Below are positions 15,432-24,344 of a stretch of DNA of 64,000 bases, one piece after another. This DNA comes from an uncultured Candidatus Saccharibacteria bacterium (lineage in GTDB: Bacteria > Patescibacteriota > Saccharimonadia > Saccharimonadales > UBA4665). How positions within the stretch are numbered: position 1 is the first letter of the stretch; each line of letters starts with the position of its first letter. The stretch is from NCBI GenBank assembly GCA_937892705.1, contig CALBGR010000021.1, forward strand, positions 1-64,000. The letters run 5' to 3'. The notes beneath the pieces were generated by a model. It did no database searches. It saw only the letters and a program-made list of their open reading frames with translations, and was not told the DNA's origin. The translations under genes were made by a program, and so were the position numbers.

Positions 15432-16402
15432 ATGAGACGTATTCGTAGTTTCATATATAAACCAATATATCTCATAACTGCTCTCATACTGCCTGGGGTA
15501 TCCCTATTCTACACCCCTTCTATGCTACTGCTGCACCAGGCGATACAAATGATTGGCACACAGTGGGCAACGCGGAATTTTCTGCTAGCGCAGCACACTT
15601 TATTAAATTAGCAATCAACAACGGCACCAAATATGTTGCATATTATGATGCTAGTCAAGGAGGCAAGGCAACCGTGATGAAATTTGATGGTGCGAACTGG
15701 GTGCCGGTTGGTAGTCCGGGGTTCTCCGCAGGGTCAACACTATACGTCTCGCTGGCATTTGATCAAGGTATACCGTACGTTGCCCACACACACGACGACA
15801 CTGAAAACAAAGTTACTGTTACAAAATTTGGCACCAATAGCGTTGACTTACCGCATGCACCGCATAATAACACACTGAATGTCACAACACCTATCGGTAC
15901 TAATATCGAAAGTGCAAACCTCGTCACAGAAGACAACTTACCGACTCAAGATAACGAGTATCATTATCCATTTGGTCTGGCCAATTTTAGTTTCACCACA
16001 GACTACACTAGCAATATCGTATCACTTACGTTTGAAACCGATTTACAACCCAACCAGATCACCGTACGTAAATACAACCCTACTACAAATACCTACAATA
16101 CTATTCCTGACGCCACCGTCACCAGCACGACCAACAATGGTAAGCCAGCCCTACAAATAAGCTATGAAATCATCGATAACGGCGCATTAGACATTGACCC
16201 AACACCTGGAGCAATTACTGATCCAGTAGGCATAGCCATCGCTGAACAAAACACACTTAACACTTCCGACACCAAACTCGGCGCCCCGAATACTGGCTTC
16301 ACATCAACCGCTTTGTCACCAAGCATCTTCGCTGCAAGTACTGGTTTAGTTATCCTAACCTACGTAGCACGCCGCTATTTTCGTCAGATCCGCCGCACGT
16401 AA
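15432..16402 (+). pseudogene. cell-wall-anchored surface protein with APNTG sorting signal, frameshifted in the signal peptide
   Basis: ATG 15432 starts a signal peptide (MRRIRSFIYKPIYLITALIL, then PGVSLFYTP) that loses frame at the C4 run 15514-15517. One extra C continues as FYATAAPGDTNDWHTVGNAE and stays open to 16402. The mature part has a beta-rich repeat domain (VAYYDASQGGKATVMKFDG and similar), a second domain near 130-220, and a C-terminal sorting signal: LGAPNTGF, a hydrophobic helix, and a basic tail ending RQIRRT. A sortase gene follows 42 bp downstream, so it is the likely substrate. Two AGGATAGAA repeats precede the ATG. The protein is not made unless the frame is corrected. Confidence 0.7.
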
Positions 16403-16443
16403 CCACAAAAACATTGAATCGGTTAGCATAAATTATTTACCCT

Positions 16444-17131
16444 ATGTCACATACAAACTACTTTAATAAAAAAATCCAAAAGCTGGCGATTTATATTAAG
16501 TAGTGTAGCTACAGTAGTTGCATTCGGGTTGATTGCGTACGGTGGATGGGGATTGTGGCAGTATTGGCACACCACTCATGACCAACCTCAAACCATTACT
16601 CAAACTGTCATTACCCATTCTACCGACACACCAAATGAAACTAACCCTACTACTGCTTGCACTAACTACAAAGTAGCCGATAACCATCCAAAGCGAATTC
16701 ATATACCTGCACTTGATGTCAGTGGTTGCATCACAAAGGTGGGTGTCGACCAACATGGCGCTATTGCAGCACCTGATAATATTTACACAGCTGGCTGGTA
16801 CATAAACAGCGCATTGCCCGGCCAACCGGGCCTCAGTATTATCGATGGACACTTGAGTGGGCGTTACAAAAAAGATGCTATTTTTCAACACCTTAACAAA
16901 CTCAAAAAAGGTGAAACTTTTACAGTGACGCTCGGCAATGACAAGGTACTGAAATATCAGGTATTTAATGTGAAAACCGTGTCGCTCGACAATGCAATTG
17001 ACACTCTGCTAGCCAAAGATCCAAACATTTCTAGTCAGCTAAATCTCATCACGTGCGGAGGTAGCTACGACAAGACGACACAACAATACAACCGCCGTGT
17101 TATCGTTTCAGCTAAATTACTTAGCACATAG
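16444..17131 (+). pseudogene. sortase (class D/E-like), frameshifted at an A7 run
   Basis: Sortases cleave the sorting signal and join surface proteins to the wall. ATG 16444 gives MSHTNYFNKK and then runs to an early stop. Deleting one A from the run 16468-16474 joins it to SKSWRFILSSVATVVAFGLI, a normal N-terminal membrane helix, and the complete sortase domain. The catalytic His is in LSIIDGHLSG, the Cys in LNLITCGGSYD and the Arg in YNRRVIVSA. Without correction, the only start in the catalytic frame is a TTG inside the membrane helix (16529). The upstream gene encodes its probable substrate and is broken in the same way. Confidence 0.75.
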
Positions 17132-17269
17132 CTAACTCACCAGTAATATTTGTTTGCGTCCCGTACCTTCTTTTGTATCTATCAAAGAAATCTAAATAAA
17201 GCCTGCGTCTCAAAACACTCACGACAGCTTTACTGTCGCAGTGACTGATTCAAATCCTTAAGCAAAACG

Positions 17270-17300
17270 AAAAACCTCAACCGAATGGTTGAGGCATTTT
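17270..17300 (-). terminator. terminator between sortase and tRNA-Arg
   Basis: CCTCAACC (17275-17282) and GGTTGAGG (17287-17294) form an 8-bp stem with a GAAT loop. In the minus direction it is followed by TTTTTCGTTTT, which fits termination of tRNA-Arg; in the plus direction GCATTTT follows, so it may serve both. A smaller hairpin (CGACAG/CTGTCG) lies at 17222-17238. Confidence 0.65.
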
Positions 17301-17302
17301 CG

Positions 17303-17379
17303 TGGTACACCGGGAGGGATTCGAACCCCCGACCCTCTGTTCCGAAGACAGATGCTCTAATCCGCTGAGCTACCGGTGC
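17303..17379 (-). tRNA. tRNA-Arg (TCG)
   Basis: Acceptor GCACCGG/CCGGTGT with an encoded CCA. The anticodon stem is TCTGT/ACAGA around CTTCGGA, giving anticodon TCG, and the T arm is GGGGGTTCGAATCCCTC. It reads CGA-type arginine codons. Confidence 0.93.
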
Positions 17380-17434
17380 ATACACCAACAAGCAGATAAT
17401 TGACAGTCAGCAGTTATTATACAACTGTAAGGTG

Positions 17435-17974
17435 TTACTTTGCAACAAAACGCCAGAGACGGTGTATGTCTTTCGCTATACCAATGCGCTTGGTGGCCTC
17501 GTATGATAGTTGCTCTATAGGGGGTAGTAGCAAAAATTTGCCGTCATTAAGTTTTGCGCCATTGTCTTTTCCGGTCACCGCAAGCGCCTGACATACTTTA
17601 GCAGGACCACTTGTCAGTTCATGATCAGGTCGGTTATTGCGACGTTTTCGCATTATCTCTAACCCTTCATCTGGCTGAATGGCACGAATGAGCACTGCTT
17701 CACCTCGCCCTTCCTGACCAGTGACGATATTCATACACCAATGCATACCGTAGGTGAAATACACATACATATGCCCTGCTGGTCCAAACATCACTTCAGT
17801 TCGCGGCGTTTTGCCTTTATAACTATGGCTCGCGGCATCATCTTGGTTGTATGCCTCAGTCTCAACGATTGCACCACCAACTTTCGTCCCATCTGGTTCA
17901 ACGGTATACAAACGCCAACCTATAAGCTGTTGGGCGACCGTAACAGCATCTGCCGCAAGATCTAGTTTCATCAT
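17435..17974 (-). CDS. mpg: 3-methyladenine DNA glycosylase (AAG/Mpg family)
   Basis: This enzyme removes alkylated and deaminated purines from DNA to start base-excision repair. Family features are VETEAYNQDDAASHSYKG with the catalytic Glu, RTEVMFGPAGHMYVYFTYGM, CMNIVTG, AVLIRAIQP, LTSGPAKVCQAL and the C-terminal RIGIAKD. The length of 179 residues is typical. It starts with tandem ATGs only 4 bp after the dehydratase-like gene, so the two are co-transcribed. Together with Ku and RecA it forms part of the repair set of this window. Confidence 0.93.
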   Translation of the reverse strand: MMKLDLAADAVTVAQQLIGWRLYTVEPDGTKVGGAIVETEAYNQDDAASHSYKGKTPRTEVMFGPAGHMYVYFTYGMHWCMNIVTGQEGRGEAVLIRAIQPDEGLEIMRKRRNNRPDHELTSGPAKVCQALAVTGKDNGAKLNDGKFLLLPPIEQLSYEATKRIGIAKDIHRLWRFVAK

Positions 17975-17977
17975 TTT

Positions 17978-18970
17978 TTATTCTACAATCTTTACTTCTT
18001 CTTCAAAACGCTCTGGACTTAAGTTTCCGCCACTTACTATACAGGCAACTGTTTTATCCTTGATAAGTGGTCGGATCTTTTCTAAAGCTGCTATCGATAA
18101 AGCACCAGCCAACTCCGGACGAAACCTTTCTCCATTCTGCCACATACGAGTAACATGTCTTCGCAGCGTTTGATTATCAGGATGAACTACCATATATCTA
18201 TCATGCACCTCTTCCAAAGATCGTAAAACTATACCTCCTACTTGACGAACCGCCGCGCCATCTACAAAAGTCTCTATTGTATTAAGAGGTGATTTAGAAC
18301 CTTTCAGCGCATGATCGAGTGATGCAGCTCCAGCTGGCTCAGCAGCAACATACTGCAAGGCTTGACGGTGTTTTGTAGCATGAATTATGCCGCTCAACAA
18401 ACCTCCGCCGCCTACTGGTGCTACCACTACATCAAGATCAGACACACGCTGATCCAGCTCCTTTCCTATTGTTCCTTGACCAGATACAACCAATGGATCA
18501 TCAAATGGATGCACGAAACTATCCCATAAATCCATCTCGTCTAGGTATGCTCTTCCTTTTTCGGCTGCCTCATCGACTGTCTGCCCGGCGAGTACTATAT
18601 CTACACATTTGCCACCTAGCTTTCTTACGAGATCTACCTTAAATCTAGGTGTGCCTTCCGGCATAAATAAACGCGCTTTTACGCCAAAATACTGTGCACA
18701 ATCCGCTACTGCTGCTGCATGATTACCCGCACTAAATGCAATAACCTCATCTAAATCACTACTCTCATGATATGAAAACCAATTAAAGCTACCTCTGAAT
18801 TTGTACGCCCCTGTTCGCTGATTCAGCTCACTCACCAACAAGACGTTTGCATCAAATGTTTCCGATAAATACGGATCGGCCATAATTTGTGTTGGTCTTA
18901 CAGCGGTATTTTGCTCAAATAATGTCTGATATGCCTGTTCTACATCTATTGTTTCTGTATGTGTACTCAT
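17978..18970 (-). CDS. PLP-dependent threonine/serine dehydratase-like enzyme
   Basis: A fold-type II PLP enzyme that probably deaminates threonine or serine to a 2-oxo acid. The PLP lysine is in TGAYKFRGS, the substrate loop is FSAGNHAAAV, and the phosphate-binding loop is VGGGGLLSG, with VSGGN near the end. The 330 residues cover the catalytic domain only; the ACT-like regulatory domain of biosynthetic IlvA is missing, as in catabolic dehydratases. No other isoleucine-pathway gene is present, so a catabolic or detoxifying role is more likely than biosynthesis. It is followed by mpg with a 3-bp gap. Confidence 0.85.
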   Translation of the reverse strand: MSTHTETIDVEQAYQTLFEQNTAVRPTQIMADPYLSETFDANVLLVSELNQRTGAYKFRGSFNWFSYHESSDLDEVIAFSAGNHAAAVADCAQYFGVKARLFMPEGTPRFKVDLVRKLGGKCVDIVLAGQTVDEAAEKGRAYLDEMDLWDSFVHPFDDPLVVSGQGTIGKELDQRVSDLDVVVAPVGGGGLLSGIIHATKHRQALQYVAAEPAGAASLDHALKGSKSPLNTIETFVDGAAVRQVGGIVLRSLEEVHDRYMVVHPDNQTLRRHVTRMWQNGERFRPELAGALSIAALEKIRPLIKDKTVACIVSGGNLSPERFEEEVKIVE

Positions 18971-18996
18971 CTCTACTCCTTATCACCCAAAAAGAA

Positions 18997-19020
18997 AAGC
19001 CCCCGGATTTCCGGGGGCTT
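18997..19020 (-). terminator. strong rho-independent terminator
   Basis: AAGCCCCCGG and CCGGGGGCTT form a perfect 10-bp stem around ATTT. In the minus direction TTTTCTTTTT follows. It therefore ends minus-strand transcripts from the two tRNA genes (and murA) just before the dehydratase gene. Confidence 0.9.
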
Positions 19021-19071
19021 GCAGTTTATTACAATTTCAATAACTAATAAGCAACACCCCCGTGCGGGAGA

Positions 19072-19100
19072 ATAATAATGTTGCTCATAATAATGTTGCT
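19072..19100. repeat. two tandem copies of a 14-bp sequence
   Basis: ATAATAATGTTGCT occurs at 19072-19085 and 19087-19100, one base apart, in the spacer between the terminator and tRNA-Arg. An inverted partial copy, AGCAACA, is nearby at 19050. Confidence 0.7.
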
Positions 19101-19158
19101 GAATTGCATACCTAGTCTGTAAATATAGAACTTTATAAAACAACTGTCCAATGCAACG

Positions 19159-19235
19159 TGGTACCCCGGGTAGGACTCGAACCTACAACCAACGGGTTAG
19201 AACTCCGTGACTCTATCCAATTGAGCTACCGGGGC
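19159..19235 (-). tRNA. tRNA-Arg (TCT)
   Basis: Acceptor GCCCCGG/CCGGGGT with encoded CCA, D arm AGCTCAATTGGATAGAGT, loop GTTCTAA giving anticodon TCT, and T arm GTAGGTTCGAGTCCTAC. The anticodon stem has one A-C mismatch at its base near the loop. Confidence 0.9.
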
Positions 19236-19259
19236 ACATCACTGTAGCTCTCGATGATT

Positions 19260-19334
19260 TGGTGCGGGTGGCGGGAATCGAACCCGCATCTCCAGCTTGG
19301 AAGGCTGGCATAATAGCCTTTATACAACACCCGC
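19260..19334 (-). tRNA. tRNA-Gly (TCC)
   Basis: Acceptor GCGGGTG/CACCCGC with encoded CCA, anticodon stem CCAGC/GCTGG around CTTCCAA (anticodon TCC), and T arm GCGGGTTCGATTCCCGC. It is 24 bp from tRNA-Arg and probably co-transcribed with it. Confidence 0.93.
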
Positions 19335-19357
19335 TAATCACCAAGTATTATAACAGA

Positions 19358-20878
19358 TTACAATTCGTGGTATACGGTAATTTGTGCACCAATAGAATTC
19401 AACCGTTCAGCCAGGTCTTCGTATCCCCTGTTAATAGTATAAACATTACGCAGCGTACTTGTACCTTTTGCAGCCAACATGCCGATCAGCAGTAGGCTTG
19501 CAGGGCGAAGCGCTGGCGGACAAAATACATCATTACGCTTAAAGGTTGTAGGGCCATCGATATATATACGATGAGGGTCTACTAGCTCTACATTCATACC
19601 AATTTTAGTCATTTCTGTATAGTAAATAGCCCGATTTTCAAACATCCAGTCGTGAATTAAGGTACGACCATGTGCCACCCCACAAATTGGCACAAAATAC
19701 GGTATATTGTCAGGATTTATACCTGGCCAGAGATTTGGATGGAGCTTTTCAACTGGCGCCTTAAGAGTGCCATTATGCTTGTAAATGGTGATATCTGCCA
19801 GCTCTGTCACACCATTATCTGATGGATAGGTTTTACTAACATCATATTGAAGCCCCATTTTCTTCAACTTCAACAGCTCAAGCCCAATCCAGTAAACAGG
19901 TACTCGCTCAATAGTAAGCTGAGAGTTTGTAGTAACTGCAGCAGAAATAAAGAACATCGCCTCAATCGGATCTTCAGTAGGCGCAAAAGTAATATTCTTC
20001 TTTATATGCCTTACTCCAGTCACTCTAAGAACCGGCGAGCCAATACCTTCGATCTTCACCCCAAGCTTTTGTAAGAACTTACAAAGGTCTTGCACCATAT
20101 AGTCTGCACTTGCACTCTGAATCACCGTCTCCTCTGGAGTGCGTGCAGCAGCCATAAGCGCATTATTGGTGACTGTATTACCCTGTTCATACAGCACCAC
20201 ATGGCCTGCTGGTTTTTTATCAACTGTCACATCGTAGTGTCCGCTTTTAGCAACAACGTTGACGCCAAACTGTTCAAGCGCAAACAAATGTGGCGTCACC
20301 GTACGGGTACCCAACTTGCATCCACCAGCATACGGTATGCTGAATTCTCTGTAATCATGCATGAGTGAACCAAGTAGCATGAGTACACTCCGCGTTTTGC
20401 GTGCTGAAGCAGCATTCATGTTATCAAGCTTCAACTCTTGTGGTCTTCGGATTTCTAAATCGTTATTCTCATACCACTTAACTTTTACGCCAATACTTTC
20501 GAGCACCTCAATAATACGGTTAACTTCTTCAATGCGAGGAAATCCTTTAAAACGAGTTACGCCATAGTTAAGCAAGCTTGCACAAAGCAGCGCTACTGCG
20601 GCATTTTTACTACGTTTGAGCGTTATACTTCCATGCAGCTCATGACCACCCTCTATCCGCAAATTAATACTTTTATCACCAATGCTGATAATCTGCTTAT
20701 TGAGCGCATCACTTACCCGAGCAAGTGTTTCTATACTTAAATTCTGCTTGCCTTTTTCAATACGATTCACTGCTGACTGACTAGTGCCCAAACGTTTTGC
20801 AAACTCTGCCTGAGTAAGTCCACGCTCTTGCCTTACTTGAGCTATTAGCTGACCAATTTTTTCATTTGCCGCTGACAT
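19358..20878 (-). CDS. murA: XRE-family HTH domain fused to UDP-GlcNAc enolpyruvyl transferase (MurA)
   Basis: MurA transfers enolpyruvate to UDP-GlcNAc, the first committed peptidoglycan step. Residues 8-62 are an XRE/Cro helix-turn-helix (RQERGLTQAEFAKRLGTSQS, then AVNRIEKGKQN). From about residue 70 the MurA fold follows: LRIEGGHELHGSITLKRSKN with the substrate-binding Lys-Asn pair (91-92), Cys187 in YAGGCKLGTR at the position of the catalytic, fosfomycin-reactive Cys, and PALRPASLLLIGMLAAKGTS near the end. At 506 residues it is about 80 longer than MurA, all from the HTH. The start is the natural one, since the HTH is in frame with no internal start. The fusion could let the enzyme bind DNA or a partner and so link wall synthesis to regulation; this is inference. 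Confidence 0.9.
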   Translation of the reverse strand: MSAANEKIGQLIAQVRQERGLTQAEFAKRLGTSQSAVNRIEKGKQNLSIETLARVSDALNKQIISIGDKSINLRIEGGHELHGSITLKRSKNAAVALLCASLLNYGVTRFKGFPRIEEVNRIIEVLESIGVKVKWYENNDLEIRRPQELKLDNMNAASARKTRSVLMLLGSLMHDYREFSIPYAGGCKLGTRTVTPHLFALEQFGVNVVAKSGHYDVTVDKKPAGHVVLYEQGNTVTNNALMAAARTPEETVIQSASADYMVQDLCKFLQKLGVKIEGIGSPVLRVTGVRHIKKNITFAPTEDPIEAMFFISAAVTTNSQLTIERVPVYWIGLELLKLKKMGLQYDVSKTYPSDNGVTELADITIYKHNGTLKAPVEKLHPNLWPGINPDNIPYFVPICGVAHGRTLIHDWMFENRAIYYTEMTKIGMNVELVDPHRIYIDGPTTFKRNDVFCPPALRPASLLLIGMLAAKGTSTLRNVYTINRGYEDLAERLNSIGAQITVYHEL

Positions 20879-21052
20879 AACTAGATAAATATACCATATG
20901 TGATATTAAATTTCTATTTTTATTTTTACTTTGCTGCTAATTAGTATAGTCTTCCTTCGTCCAAATTGCTATACTGAATTTATGATTTAGCTACTCTCGC
21001 CCTACTCCTGTATACTTTGGTAAACTATTCATTGACTTTTTGGAGGCGAGAC

Positions 21053-22330
21053 ATGGATGATAGGCAAATTGCAGACCTAATTGCAGCAGAAGAACAACGA
21101 CAACGTGAAGGGTTAGAGTTAATTCCAAGCGAAAACTACGTAAGCCGTGATGTGCTCACAGCAATGGGGAGCGTATTTACAAACAAGTATTCCGAAGGGT
21201 ACCCTGGCAAACGCTACTACGGCGGCCAAGAAGTGACAGATCAATTAGAAACCATTGCTATTGAGCGCGCAAAGAAACTTTTTGGTGCAGATCATGCTAA
21301 TGTACAACCGCATTCTGGCGCACAAGCAAACGAAGCCGTGTACCATGCATGGTGCGAACCAGGTGACACAATACTTGCCATGGATTTAAGTCATGGTGGT
21401 CATCTTACCCATGGGGCGCCTGTAACTGTATTGGCACGAAACTACAATTTCATACGCTATGGCATGAAAAATATTGAAACAGGCGAAATTGACTACGACG
21501 AATTAAGAGATCTCGCCCTCAAACACAAACCAAAGATTATCCTTGCGGGGTTTAGCGCATATCCCCGAGAACTAGACTATGCTAAATTTGCTGAAATCGG
21601 TAACGAAGTAGGCGCACTGCTAGTAGCTGATATGGCGCATATTGCCGGCTTAATAGCGGGCGGTGTTGCAAAAAATCCGTTTGATTATGGATTTCACGTC
21701 ATAACAACCACTACCCACAAAACTCTACGCGGACCACGTGGCGGGCTTATTTTAAGCAAAGGTGTAGTAGGCAATCCATTGAAAGCACCCGAAAAAACTA
21801 TTGAGAATATCCCTACTCTTATTGACCGTACTGTCTTTCCAGGTGTTCAAGGTGGACCATTAATGCATGTGATTGCAGCAAAGGCCGTTGCTTTCGGTGA
21901 AGCATTGCAGCCAGCATTTAAAACCTACGCTGCACAAGTTCTGAAAAACGCAAGCAAACTTGCAACAGAATTGCAAAATCACAATTTCAAACTTATCACT
22001 GGTGGTACAAGCAATCACCTTATCCTTGCCAACGTACAGGAAAGCTTCGGCCTGCATGGCGGTATCGTAGAAGAAGCTTTAGATAAAATCGGTCTAACAC
22101 TAAACAAAAATACAGTTGCCGATGATCCGCTGCCACCATTCCGACCAAGCGGTATTCGTTTAGGAACCCCAGCTATCACTACCCGTGGTCTTGTTGAAGA
22201 AGACATGGTAACAATAGCCAATTGGATGAAGGAAGCTATTGACGCACGTGAAGACGAAACAAAGCTCAAGGAATTGCGCAAACAAGTAAAAGAGTTTGCC
22301 CTGCAATATCCGTTACCTAGCGATAACTGA
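21053..22330 (+). CDS. glyA: serine hydroxymethyltransferase
   Basis: GlyA interconverts serine and glycine and loads tetrahydrofolate with a methylene group. The PLP lysine is in the signature VITTTTHKTLRGPRGG. SENYVS, KYSEGYPGKRYYGG, NVQPHSGAQAN and DMAHIAGLIAGG are also present. I place the start at ATG 21053, preceded by TGGAGGCGAG; a longer reading from 21017 adds 12 unconserved residues. The 425 residues fit the family. It ends 3 bp before the convergent murB stop. It supplies the methylene-THF used by FolD at 9179-9988. Confidence 0.95.
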   Translation: MDDRQIADLIAAEEQRQREGLELIPSENYVSRDVLTAMGSVFTNKYSEGYPGKRYYGGQEVTDQLETIAIERAKKLFGADHANVQPHSGAQANEAVYHAWCEPGDTILAMDLSHGGHLTHGAPVTVLARNYNFIRYGMKNIETGEIDYDELRDLALKHKPKIILAGFSAYPRELDYAKFAEIGNEVGALLVADMAHIAGLIAGGVAKNPFDYGFHVITTTTHKTLRGPRGGLILSKGVVGNPLKAPEKTIENIPTLIDRTVFPGVQGGPLMHVIAAKAVAFGEALQPAFKTYAAQVLKNASKLATELQNHNFKLITGGTSNHLILANVQESFGLHGGIVEEALDKIGLTLNKNTVADDPLPPFRPSGIRLGTPAITTRGLVEEDMVTIANWMKEAIDAREDETKLKELRKQVKEFALQYPLPSDN

Positions 22331-22332
22331 CT

Positions 22333-23448
22333 CTAAAATGACGGATTTAGTGTACTGAGATCCAAATCACTTTCTGCGGTTTTCGTCTGCCCAACTGGTC
22401 CGTTTTGCTCATTGCTATTTGGCAAAATTTCCGGCTCTTGCTTGAGTGTAACCTCGAATTTCTTTTGCACAGCGTCTACAATTTTTTGCTTAAATGCAAG
22501 AAGTTGCTGCGACGAAGTTGCTTTTTCATTTACCAACACTAAAGGTTGCTTAGCCCAAGTAGCCATACCTGTTTCTGGGTCGTGATGGTCTTTAAATCCT
22601 GCCTTTTCGATCAACCATGCTGCCGATAATTTTATGCCTCTTCCTCCGTCCAAGCGCCAAAAAACAACGTCTGGATATGCAGACTGTATTTGCACAAAAG
22701 TTCCTTCATCTACAATTGGGTTTGAGAAAAATGAACCATTGTTTGCTACTTTTTTAGGGTCAGGAAGTTTTTCTGAGCGAATCTTTATGACAGCATCACG
22801 AATAATCTGAGGTGTAAATTCTGTAATACCTTGATCCTTCAGATAACGCTCAAGCGCCTGATAAAACGGAGGTTCGGGATTTTTCTTCTGTAAATGCAAG
22901 GTAATCGCAATTATAAAGTACCTTCCATGATCTACAGTTTTGAGTCTGCTTGTTCTATAGCCAAATTCTAAGTCATATTTAGAAAGAAAAGTAATGGATT
23001 TAGCCTGACGGTCGTACACCTCTGCACTTACAAACACATCAGCTATCTCTTGTCCGTAAGCGCCCACATTCTGCACAGGTGTAGCACCTGCAGTACCTGG
23101 TATCCAACTCAAAGCTTCAATCCCTGTAAGACCCGCTTCTACACTCCGCTGAACAACTGAGTCCCAATTTTCACCACTGCCAACCGTAATAAACACATCC
23201 CCACCATCTCGTTCTATTACTTCGTAGCGCTTGATTTTACTGACAATCAACAAACCATCAAACCCTTCGTCTCGCCATACGATATTACTACCATCACCTA
23301 TCATAATAGCTGGCAAATTTTGCTCATCTGCCCATGTTAATGCGTCAAGCAACTCTTCTTTGGTACTGACTTCGACCACATATCGCACTGTACCTCCAAG
23401 CCGCATGGTAGAGTAATCCTTTAGCGACACATTTTCGAGCCTGTTCAT
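22333..23448 (-). CDS. murB: UDP-N-acetylenolpyruvoylglucosamine reductase
   Basis: MurB is a FAD/NADPH enzyme that reduces the MurA product to UDP-MurNAc. Typical features are the N-terminal STMRLGGTVRYVVEV, IGDGSNIVWRDEGFDG, GLTGIEALSWIPGTAGATPV, NVGAYGQEI, the EFGYRTSRLK segment and NGSFFSNPIV with the catalytic Ser. The C-terminal domain has SAAWLIEKAGFK, and the last ~35 residues are an unconserved tail rich in Asn, Gln and Ser. It lies on the strand opposite glyA and is 62 bp from the divergent XRE gene. With MurA, MurD and MurI it shows that this cell makes its own wall precursors. Confidence 0.95.
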   Translation of the reverse strand: MNRLENVSLKDYSTMRLGGTVRYVVEVSTKEELLDALTWADEQNLPAIMIGDGSNIVWRDEGFDGLLIVSKIKRYEVIERDGGDVFITVGSGENWDSVVQRSVEAGLTGIEALSWIPGTAGATPVQNVGAYGQEIADVFVSAEVYDRQAKSITFLSKYDLEFGYRTSRLKTVDHGRYFIIAITLHLQKKNPEPPFYQALERYLKDQGITEFTPQIIRDAVIKIRSEKLPDPKKVANNGSFFSNPIVDEGTFVQIQSAYPDVVFWRLDGGRGIKLSAAWLIEKAGFKDHHDPETGMATWAKQPLVLVNEKATSSQQLLAFKQKIVDAVQKKFEVTLKQEPEILPNSNEQNGPVGQTKTAESDLDLSTLNPSF

Positions 23449-23509
23449 GCTATATATAGTACACCTCTTTGCACTTGCATCCTATACCTAACAGAGGTAC
23501 CATGAGTAT

Positions 23510-24064
23510 ATGGGCGATCAATCGGAGTTTAGACCATTTGTCGATTTAGGCGAGAAACTAAAGCGCATACGTCAGCAGCAAAAAGAATCGCTCGCTGAAG
23601 CAGCAGGCGCTGTAGAGCTCGCAGAAGATGAGTTATTGCGCATTGAGCAAGGCTACGAAAGGCCAAGCGAAGAAATCCTGATGTTGCTTATTAAGCATTT
23701 TGCTATGCAAGAGGATGAGGCTGTACAGCTATGGGAAATGGCTGGCTATGACAAACTTGAAGCCGAGGAAGATGATGCGCCTGATACGCAAGGAACAAAA
23801 TCAATTGTTATGACTATCGCTTTTGATCCACGAGTGATGTATAGCGACAGCGTACATATCAGTGGCAACCAGCACGGACTCGTGTTTACTTTTCTTCAGC
23901 CTGGCGGCGGTCAAATGCCCCCATTACCAATTGCTCGTATTGGTATGAGCCGTGATCAAGCTCAAAAGATGATGGAGCTACTAAAAGATACTTTAGATCA
24001 GCTCAATAAAGCTACCGACGCTAAAAAACTACCGCCTAAATCCAAGTCTGACGAACAATCCTAG
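23510..24064 (+). CDS. XRE-family HTH protein with C-terminal DUF3467-like domain
   Basis: Residues 12-70 carry a helix-turn-helix of the Xre type (LGEKLKRIRQQQKESLAEAA, then IEQGYERPSEEILMLLIKHF). From residue 95 the protein resembles DUF3467: a DSVHISGNQHGLVFTF core and a helix with RIGMSRDQAQKMMELLKDTL. A charged tail (KLPPKSKSDEQS) ends it. Likely a DNA-binding regulator; the target is unknown. The ATG at 23510 has only a distant GAGG. It is divergent from murB, which it might control. Confidence 0.75.
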   Translation: MGDQSEFRPFVDLGEKLKRIRQQQKESLAEAAGAVELAEDELLRIEQGYERPSEEILMLLIKHFAMQEDEAVQLWEMAGYDKLEAEEDDAPDTQGTKSIVMTIAFDPRVMYSDSVHISGNQHGLVFTFLQPGGGQMPPLPIARIGMSRDQAQKMMELLKDTLDQLNKATDAKKLPPKSKSDEQS

Positions 24065-24127
24065 CTTATCGAGATATTGCCATTGTATTTTTGCACAATA
24101 ACAGATATAATGGCATGGTTAGTTTAT

Positions 24128-24205
24128 GGCGAATGTAGCTCAGTTGGTTAGAGCGTCTGTTTGTGGCACAGAAGGTCGTGGGTTCAAGTCCCATCATTCG
24201 CCCCA
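24128..24205 (+). tRNA. tRNA-His (GTG)
   Basis: The extra G at position -1 (24128) pairs with the C discriminator. The acceptor is GCGAATG/CATTCGC, the anticodon stem TCTGT/ACAGA surrounds TTGTGGC (anticodon GTG), the T arm is GTGGGTTCAAGTCCCAT, and CCA is encoded. Confidence 0.95.
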
Positions 24206-24223
24206 AATCCAAACACACTTAGT

Positions 24224-24247
24224 AATGACCCCTTGTGGTCATTTTTT
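24224..24247 (+). terminator. terminator after tRNA-His
   Basis: AATGACC and GGTCATT form a 7-bp stem with a CCTTGT loop, and TTTT follows. Confidence 0.85.
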
Positions 24248-24344
24248 ATTTTGGCAAACTGAAAAAGTTTGCATTTTATAAAACAAGACTCATAAATACC
24301 TGCTCTGATATAATACTTTTTTGAAAGAAGCAAAAAGGAGACTT

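Noticed and set aside
19072..19100. 14-bp tandem repeat as a mobile-element footprint
   Set aside because: Only two copies and AT-rich; simple tandem duplication is enough.
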